DNA from: an uncultured Ruminococcus sp.
Lineage (GTDB): Bacteria; Bacillota; Clostridia; Oscillospirales; CAG-272
Assembly (NCBI GenBank): GCA_902797495.1
Contig: CADBTH010000025.1
Location: 1-11,713, forward strand
DNA length: 11,713 bases
Reading direction: 5' to 3'
Shown here piece after piece: positions 7,181 through 11,713 of this stretch. The stretch's first letter is position 1, and each line of letters begins with the position of its first letter. Under the pieces are notes generated by a model. The model did not search any database and was not told the DNA's origin. It saw only the letters and a list, made by a program, of their open reading frames with translations. The position numbers were made by a program, and so were the translations under genes.

Positions 7181-7209
7181 TTGACAGATAAAAATTTATA
7201 TTATATAAT
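7181..7209 (+). promoter_or_regulatory. perfect-consensus sigma-A promoter of the rpiR-cmk-ispH operon
   Basis: TTGACA (7181-7186), a 17-base spacer and TATAAT (7204-7209) match the housekeeping promoter consensus at all 12 positions. The -10 box lies in a 12-base AT palindrome, TATTATATAATA (7199-7210). Transcription should start near 7216; the ribosome binding site AAGGAG (7234-7239) precedes the ATG at 7246. Such a strong promoter suggests either high expression or the need for a repressor. Confidence 0.93.
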
Positions 7210-7245
7210 AAAAGGTAATCATGAATAATTTTTAAGGAGCCGATC

Positions 7246-8130
7246 ATGAGCCGCGACCTTATTGAAATCATAGAATCTGTCTATTCAACTCTGTCGAAAG
7301 GACAGAAAAAAATATCGGATTACATACTCGATCACTATGACAAGGCGGCGTACATGACCGCCGCGAAGCTCGGGGACGAGGTGGGCGTTTCCGAATCTAC
7401 AGTCGTAAGATACGCGATCGAGCTCGGCTTCGAGGGATATCCCGAGTTCCACTCGGCGCTCCAGGAGACTCTCAGGATGAGACTGACCGCGGTACAGCGC
7501 ATGGAGGTCTCGGACGACAGGATTTCGGAGGGCGAGATACTCGATTCCGTTCTGACGTCCGACGCGGAGAGGATCAGAAAGACCCTTGAGAACGTCGATC
7601 GCGAAGCGTTCGACAGAGCGATAGAGGCGCTCCTCTCGGCGAGAAGGATATACGTCATCGGTATGCGCTCTTCCGCTCCTCTCGCGGATTTCCTCAGCTA
7701 CTATCTGTCCCTCGTCTTCGACGACGTAAGACGCGTGCGCACGACGAGCGGAAGCGAGGTCTTCGAGCAGCTCATGAGAATAGATGAGCGCGACGTGATG
7801 ATAGCCGTCAGCTTCCCGAGGTATTCGACGAGGATCGTGTCCGCCGTCGACTACGCTCTCGGCGCGGGCGTGAAGGTCATCTCGATAACGGACAGCGTGG
7901 CGTCTCCGATCGCATCGGGCGTTTTCGCCACCCTAACGGCGAAGAGCGACATGGTCTCCTTCGGAGATTCGCTCGTCGCTCCTCTCAGCATAATCAACGC
8001 GATAATCGTCGCTATAGGTAAGAAGAAAAAGGACGAGATCGGAAAGACTCTCTCGAAGCTCGAGACCGTCTGGGAAGAGTACAACGTCTACAACAAGGGC
8101 GCGGGCGACCGCTCGGCTTCAAAAGAGTGA
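7246..8130 (+). CDS. MurR/RpiR family transcriptional regulator
   Basis: This is a 294-residue DNA-binding regulator with a sugar-phosphate sensing domain. Residues 1-77 form the RpiR-type helix-turn-helix domain (LSKGQKKISDYILDHYDKAA, then LGDEVGVSESTVVRYAIELGFEGYPEF at about 42-68). Residues about 128-260 form an SIS domain: VIGMRSSAPLADF near 136-148, IAVSFPRYS near 186-194 and SITDSVASPIASG near 212-224. Family members bind phosphosugars such as N-acetylmuramate 6-phosphate, glucosamine 6-phosphate or ribose 5-phosphate; the ligand here cannot be told. Unusually, no sugar transport or catabolic gene is adjacent: it is the first gene of an operon with housekeeping enzymes and stops one base before the next ATG. 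Autoregulation is possible because AT-rich palindromes overlap and lie near its promoter. Confidence 0.92.
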   Translation: MSRDLIEIIESVYSTLSKGQKKISDYILDHYDKAAYMTAAKLGDEVGVSESTVVRYAIELGFEGYPEFHSALQETLRMRLTAVQRMEVSDDRISEGEILDSVLTSDAERIRKTLENVDREAFDRAIEALLSARRIYVIGMRSSAPLADFLSYYLSLVFDDVRRVRTTSGSEVFEQLMRIDERDVMIAVSFPRYSTRIVSAVDYALGAGVKVISITDSVASPIASGVFATLTAKSDMVSFGDSLVAPLSIINAIIVAIGKKKKDEIGKTLSKLETVWEEYNVYNKGAGDRSASKE

Positions 8131-8131
8131 T

Positions 8132-10084
8132 ATGGCGCGGGAAAAAGCATTTTCTGCAAATGGCGAAAACAGTATAGCCGTCGTCGGCGGAGGGCCCGCC
8201 GGGATGACGGCGGCGATCTTTGCGGCGCGGCGCGGCGCGAAGGTCGTTCTCTACGAGCCGAACCCTATGCTCGGAAAGAAGCTCCGCATCACGGGAAAGG
8301 GCAGATGCAACGTCACGAACGACTGCGACCCGGAGGAGTTTCTGAAGCACGTGACGAAGAACCGCAAGTTTCTCTACAGCGCGATATACGGTTTCACGCC
8401 GGACGACGCGAAGAAGTTCTTTGAGAGCGCGGGCGTTCCGCTGAAGACGGAGAGGGGAAGAAGAGTTTTCCCCGTTTCCGACAGAGCGGCGGATATCGCG
8501 GAGGCATTTGTCAAAAATCTGAACTCGCTCGGAGTCGAAGTCAGACGGGAGAGAGTCAGAGGGATAGCCGCGGAAAACGGAGAGGCCGTCGGCGTGATAA
8601 CGAAGAAAACGTACCGCCACGCGGCGGTGATAGTCGCGACCGGAGGGCTCTCGTACCCTCTGACGGGTTCGACCGGAGACGGTTATGCATTTGCCGAAAA
8701 ACTCGGACTGAAGGTCGTCCCTCAAAAGCCGTCTCTCGTACCGATAGTCACGGCCGAGGATTTTTCGGAAATATCGGGGCTGACTTTGAAGAACGTCGTC
8801 CTGAGCGTCACTGACAAAGACCGCGGCAAAGAGATCTTTTCCGAGATGGGGGAGATGCTCTTCACGCACTTCGGGGTATCGGGACCGCTCGTACTTTCCG
8901 CCTCGTCGCATATGACGGAGAAGGACGTGTCGCGCTACGCGATGAGCGTTGACTTAAAGCCTGCGCTCTCGCGCGACGAGCTCGACCGCAGGATACTGTC
9001 GGATTTCTCGAAATATTCGAACAAGGATTTTATAAATTCGCTCGCGGATCTTCTGCCCCACAAGCTGATCACGTACGTCGTATCGTCCTGCGGGATACCG
9101 GAGAGGATCAAGGTCAACTCCGTGACGAAGGAGATGAGGCGCGCGCTCGTCGACGCTCTTAAAGAGTTCGCCGTCACTCCGGTGAGGACGAGACCTGTCG
9201 ACGAGGCGATAGTCACGTGCGGAGGGGTCGACGTGAAGGAGCTGCGTCCCGGGACGATGGAGAGCAAAAAAGTGGGAAGGCTCTTCTTCGCGGGAGAGGT
9301 CGTCGACGTCGACGCGTACACGGGCGGATACAATCTTCAGATAGCATATTCCACCGGCGCGCTCGCGGGAGACGCCGCCGCGGAACTGTATACGGAAAAA
9401 CAAACCAAGGAGAACAAAATGAAAATTGCAATAGACGGACTCAGCGGAGTCGGAAAGAGCACTTACGCGAAGATACTTGCGAAGGAATACGGGCTCGTTT
9501 ACGTCGACACGGGCGCGCTCTACCGCTCGGTAGGACTTTACGTCAGCCGCGCGGGAGCCGATCCCAAAAACGCGGACGAGGTGACGCCGCTCCTTTCCGG
9601 CATCTCGCTCTCACTTGAATACAGAGACGGGACTCAGTGCGTGATAATGAACGGAGAGGACGTCTCGGGTCTGATCAGGACTCCCGAGATCTCGATGTAC
9701 GCCTCCGCCGTCTCGGCGATCCCCGCGGTCAGAGAATTTCTGCTCGGCATCCAGCGCGACATGGTCGAGCGGGGAGGCGTCATAATGGACGGGCGCGATA
9801 TCGGCACGGTCATCATGCCGGACGCCGACGTGAAGTTCTTTATGACCGCTTCCAACGAGGTCAGAGCTCTTCGCCGTTATAAGGAGCTCGTCGAAAAGGG
9901 AGTCGCGTGCGACTACGAAAAGATACTCGCCGAGATCGTGGAACGCGACGAGAACGACAGAACGAGAGATGTCGCTCCCGCAGTCCCCGCCGACGACGCG
10001 GTCATAATCGACAACTCGGCTCTTACGATCGAGGGAACGGTCGACGCGATGAAGAAAGTGATCGCTGAAAAGACGAACTTTTGA
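8132..10084 (+). CDS. In-frame fusion: HI0933-like FAD-dependent oxidoreductase + cytidylate kinase
   Basis: One open frame of 650 codons joins two complete enzymes. Residues 1-418 are a HI0933/YhiN-type flavoprotein: dinucleotide-binding GGGPAG at 19-24, GKKLRITGKGRCNVTN at about 48-63, VIVATGG near 170, and the C-terminal FAD-contacting FAGEVVDVDAYTGGYNLQ near 387-404. The reaction of this family is poorly known (often named aminoacetone oxidase family). Residues 430-650 are a full-length Cmk. The linker LYTEKQTKENK carries no stop codon. The start at 8132 follows the regulator stop by one base and has only a weak AAGAG site, so translational coupling is likely. In related Clostridia the two are usually separate adjacent genes (from memory). 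Because an internal AAGGAG and ATG precede the Cmk part, both a fusion protein and free Cmk could be made. A sequencing error that removed a stop cannot be excluded. Confidence 0.88.
   Translation: MAREKAFSANGENSIAVVGGGPAGMTAAIFAARRGAKVVLYEPNPMLGKKLRITGKGRCNVTNDCDPEEFLKHVTKNRKFLYSAIYGFTPDDAKKFFESAGVPLKTERGRRVFPVSDRAADIAEAFVKNLNSLGVEVRRERVRGIAAENGEAVGVITKKTYRHAAVIVATGGLSYPLTGSTGDGYAFAEKLGLKVVPQKPSLVPIVTAEDFSEISGLTLKNVVLSVTDKDRGKEIFSEMGEMLFTHFGVSGPLVLSASSHMTEKDVSRYAMSVDLKPALSRDELDRRILSDFSKYSNKDFINSLADLLPHKLITYVVSSCGIPERIKVNSVTKEMRRALVDALKEFAVTPVRTRPVDEAIVTCGGVDVKELRPGTMESKKVGRLFFAGEVVDVDAYTGGYNLQIAYSTGALAGDAAAELYTEKQTKENKMKIAIDGLSGVGKSTYAKILAKEYGLVYVDTGALYRSVGLYVSRAGADPKNADEVTPLLSGISLSLEYRDGTQCVIMNGEDVSGLIRTPEISMYASAVSAIPAVREFLLGIQRDMVERGGVIMDGRDIGTVIMPDADVKFFMTASNEVRALRRYKELVEKGVACDYEKILAEIVERDENDRTRDVAPAVPADDAVIIDNSALTIEGTVDAMKKVIAEKTNF
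9407..9421 (+). promoter_or_regulatory. internal ribosome binding site and start codon of the cmk module
   Basis: AAGGAG (9407-9412) lies 6 bases before ATG (9419-9421), in the same frame as the upstream flavoprotein. This ATG is codon 430 of the long frame and is exactly where Cmk proteins normally begin (MKIAIDGLSGVGKST). Confidence 0.8.
9419..10084 (+). CDS. cmk: Cytidylate kinase (CMP/dCMP kinase), fused module or internal start product
   Basis: The module phosphorylates CMP and dCMP with ATP, feeding CTP for RNA, DNA and phospholipid synthesis. It is 221 residues, the usual Cmk length. The P-loop GLSGVGKST is at residues 7-15 (usual form GPAGAGKST), VDTGALYRSVG at about 29-39, MDGRDIGTVIMPDADVKFF near 121-139, and the RDENDRTRDVAP segment plus IDNSALTIEGTVDAM near the C-terminus match the family. 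This entry overlaps the fused frame above: it marks the product expected if translation starts at the internal ATG. The stop at 10082-10084 is followed after 11 bases by the acyltransferase ATG, so tight coupling continues downstream. Confidence 0.93.
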   Translation: MKIAIDGLSGVGKSTYAKILAKEYGLVYVDTGALYRSVGLYVSRAGADPKNADEVTPLLSGISLSLEYRDGTQCVIMNGEDVSGLIRTPEISMYASAVSAIPAVREFLLGIQRDMVERGGVIMDGRDIGTVIMPDADVKFFMTASNEVRALRRYKELVEKGVACDYEKILAEIVERDENDRTRDVAPAVPADDAVIIDNSALTIEGTVDAMKKVIAEKTNF

Positions 10085-10095
10085 GAGGTAGAGAT

Positions 10096-10764
10096 ATGAG
10101 CTTTTATTCAGGCGCAAAGAAGCTTTTGTCCCCTGTGGTAAAGCTTTTGTTCCGGATAAAGATAACCGGCGCGGAGAACGTCCCGGAAGAGGGCGGATAT
10201 CTCGTCTGCCCGAACCACACGAGTATGCTCGACGTCGTCGCTCTCGCGGCGTCCTTCAGAAGACTGCTCAGATATATGGCGAAAAAGGAGCTCTTCAAAT
10301 TCAAGCCGTTCGGCGCGCTGATAAGAAAACTCGGCGCTTTTCCGGTCGACCGCGGAGGAAGCGACGTGAGGGCGATAAAGACTTCGATCGCGCTCGTCGA
10401 AAAAGGAGAACTTCTGAACGTCTTTCCCCAGGGGGGACGGCGCAAGAAGACGGACCCGACGAAGACCTCCGTCAAGGGCGGCGTCGGTATGATCGCCTAC
10501 CACGCGAAGTGCGGCGCGATACCCGTCTTCATAAAGAGCAAAAACAACCACCTTCATATGTTCGGAAGGAACGAGATCATAATAGGGAAGCCGATCCCGT
10601 ATGACGAGTTCGGCTTTGAGAACGGCGGTATGCGCGAGTACGAGAGGGCGTCGATGAAGATCTTTTCCGCGTCCTGCGCTCTCGGCGGATACGCGTACCC
10701 GGACGAGATGCCGGACGACTCGGCGCTCGTCGGAAAAAAGAATAAAAAGCGCGGCAAGAAGTGA
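10096..10764 (+). CDS. plsC: 1-acyl-sn-glycerol-3-phosphate acyltransferase (PlsC-like)
   Basis: A membrane-associated acyltransferase that would convert lysophosphatidic acid to phosphatidic acid. The 222 residues include the catalytic NHTSMLD at 40-46 (H and D of the HX4D motif), FPVDRGGSD at 82-90 (block II), FPQGGRR at 110-116 (block III) and IPVFI at 142-146 (block IV). Block III normally reads FPEGTR; here Glu is Gln and Thr is Gly, which may alter glycerol-phosphate binding or substrate. The C-terminus is strongly basic (KKNKKRGKK). The ATG at 10096 with AGAGGT 6 bases upstream is chosen over a TTG at 10081 that overlaps the cmk stop. Position between cmk and ispH matches a gene order known from Clostridia (from memory). 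Exact acceptor specificity is inferred. Confidence 0.9.
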   Translation: MSFYSGAKKLLSPVVKLLFRIKITGAENVPEEGGYLVCPNHTSMLDVVALAASFRRLLRYMAKKELFKFKPFGALIRKLGAFPVDRGGSDVRAIKTSIALVEKGELLNVFPQGGRRKKTDPTKTSVKGGVGMIAYHAKCGAIPVFIKSKNNHLHMFGRNEIIIGKPIPYDEFGFENGGMREYERASMKIFSASCALGGYAYPDEMPDDSALVGKKNKKRGKK

Positions 10765-10786
10765 CGTGCCGCGGAAGGAGACGTCT

Positions 10787-11713
10787 GTGATCACTGTCGC
10801 GAAACACGCGGGATTCTGCTTCGGAGTCAGAAGGGCTACGGAAGCGGTCGAAAAGAAAATACGAAACGGCGACGGCGGCAGTATCTACACGCTCGGCAAG
10901 CTGATACATAACGACGGGTACAACGCGGAGCTGAGGCGCCGCGGCGTCGGCGAGATATCGGCGGACGACATACCCGCAATCGTGCAGAGGGTGAAGTCGG
11001 GCGAGCGGATCACGGTCGTCATCAGGGCACACGGAGAGATAAAGAGCGTTTCGGACGCGCTCTCGTCCCTCGCGGAAGAATACGAAAATTTCGAGCTTCT
11101 CGACTGCACCTGCCCGTACGTAAAAAAGGTCAGACAGATCGCCGCCGAAAACTCCGGCGAGGGGAAGTTTTTCATCCTTCTCGGAGCGAAGGAGCACCCC
11201 GAGGTGCGCGGGATAATGAGCTGTCTCAACGGAGACGGCGCCGTTTTTGCGAGCTGCGAAGAGCTTGAAAAATGGGAAAATGGTAAAAATGACGAAAACA
11301 GAACCGAAAATTTGGATAAATTGCAGATATGTATCGCCGCTCAGACGACGCAAAATTTGAACGAATGGAAAAAAACTTTAAATTTTGCGAAAAAGGTATA
11401 TACAAACGCATTTATTTTTGATACAATATGTAATGTTACTGAAGAAAGGCAGACTGAAGCGGCAGAGCTCGCGAAGAGATCGGACGCCGTGATAGTCATC
11501 GGCAGCCGCGACAGCTCGAACACGCAGAAGCTCTACGGTATATGCAAAGACGCGTGTCCCGAGACCTATCTTATCGAGAACGCGGGTGGCCTTTCGGATA
11601 TAAAACTCCCATACGGGAAAACGATTTCAGTCACTGCCGGCGCATCGACGCCGTTAAGTGTAATACAGGAGGTAGAACAAACCATGAATGAGCAAATCAC
11701 TGAAAACGAAAAC
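10787..11713 (+). CDS. ispH: 4-hydroxy-3-methylbut-2-enyl diphosphate reductase, open at the right edge (probable IspH-ribosomal protein S1 fusion)
   Basis: IspH is the iron-sulphur enzyme of the last step of the MEP pathway, making IPP and DMAPP. The start is a GTG at 10787 with AAGGAG (10775-10780) 6 bases before it. Cluster and active-site residues are visible: Cys11 in GFCFGVRRA, His41 in LGKLIHN, Cys109 in DCTCPYV, His137 and Glu139 in KEHPEVRG, Cys215 in DTICNVTEERQ, GSRDSSNTQKL at 239-249, and TAGASTP at 283-289. The IspH domain ends near residue 299, yet the frame continues without stop to the edge as MNEQITENEN. In Clostridia IspH is often fused to ribosomal protein S1, so that is the likely continuation; the S1 domains lie outside the window. 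Residues about 158-212 are encoded by unusually AT-rich DNA and include a Lys/Asn/Glu-rich loop. Confidence 0.95.
   Translation, partial: MITVAKHAGFCFGVRRATEAVEKKIRNGDGGSIYTLGKLIHNDGYNAELRRRGVGEISADDIPAIVQRVKSGERITVVIRAHGEIKSVSDALSSLAEEYENFELLDCTCPYVKKVRQIAAENSGEGKFFILLGAKEHPEVRGIMSCLNGDGAVFASCEELEKWENGKNDENRTENLDKLQICIAAQTTQNLNEWKKTLNFAKKVYTNAFIFDTICNVTEERQTEAAELAKRSDAVIVIGSRDSSNTQKLYGICKDACPETYLIENAGGLSDIKLPYGKTISVTAGASTPLSVIQEVEQTMNEQITENEN
11419..11427 (+). promoter_or_regulatory. possible internal extended -10 promoter within ispH
   Basis: TGATACAAT has the extended -10 form (TG, one base, TACAAT). It lies in the AT-rich part of ispH about 260 bases before the ATG at 11684, where an S1 module would begin. 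No good -35 box is present at 17 bases. It may be a promoter for the downstream module or a by-product of AT-rich codons. Confidence 0.3.
11667..11686 (+). promoter_or_regulatory. internal Shine-Dalgarno and ATG at the IspH/S1 junction
   Basis: AGGAGGT (11667-11673) lies 10 bases before ATG (11684-11686), in frame with ispH (codon 300). It could allow separate translation of the downstream module. Caution: the same bases encode the QEV of the conserved IspH C-terminus, so the motif could be incidental. Confidence 0.55.

Noticed and set aside
7221..7235. Five-codon leader frame (MNNF, stop) before the regulator
   Set aside because: Its AAAGG would lie at or before the predicted transcript start near 7216, and so short an AT-rich frame is expected by chance.

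Overview
The window looks like a chromosomal segment of a Gram-positive anaerobe of the class Clostridia, probably an uncultured gut-type lineage. Four things point there: a perfect CIRCE operator in front of groES-groEL, sigma-A type promoters with strong AGGAGG ribosome binding sites, a surface protein of the kind common in gut Clostridia, and a flavoprotein/cmk/plsC/ispH gene order known from that class. Coding DNA is fairly GC-rich; the intergenic promoter regions are AT-rich. I see no insertion sequence, phage gene, CRISPR array, tRNA or rRNA.

Layout. Bases 1-900 hold the start of a heat-shock operon on the minus strand (groES, then groEL running off the left edge), with its promoter and CIRCE operator. 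Bases 1039-2388 (+) carry an AGCS-family sodium/amino-acid symporter. Bases 2423-5902 (+) form a self-contained unit: promoter, leader hairpin, a 1114-residue exported multidomain protein with cohesin-like, Cys/His-rich, CBM9-like and C-terminal beta-sandwich-like regions plus a sortase-type tail, and a strong terminator. Bases 5907-7108 (-) are asd (aspartate-semialdehyde dehydrogenase) with a near-consensus promoter and a structured leader. From 7181 rightward a perfect-consensus promoter (TTGACA, 17 bp, TATAAT) drives an apparent operon: a MurR/RpiR regulator, a HI0933-like flavoprotein joined in frame to cytidylate kinase, a PlsC-type acyltransferase, and ispH, which is still open at the right edge and probably continues into ribosomal protein S1.

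How the genes fit together. The right-hand operon joins nucleotide metabolism (CMP kinase), phospholipid synthesis (PlsC), isoprenoid synthesis (IspH) and probably translation (S1) behind a sugar-phosphate-type regulator. No terminator is visible between them, and gaps are 1 to 22 bases. Two junctions in this operon lack a stop codon between upstream and downstream modules, yet keep an internal Shine-Dalgarno-like sequence and ATG: flavoprotein/Cmk and IspH/S1. The flavoprotein-Cmk junction is the most unusual feature seen here. No clearly new defence or mobile system is evident; the interest lies in gene fusions, leader RNA structures and the surface protein architecture.
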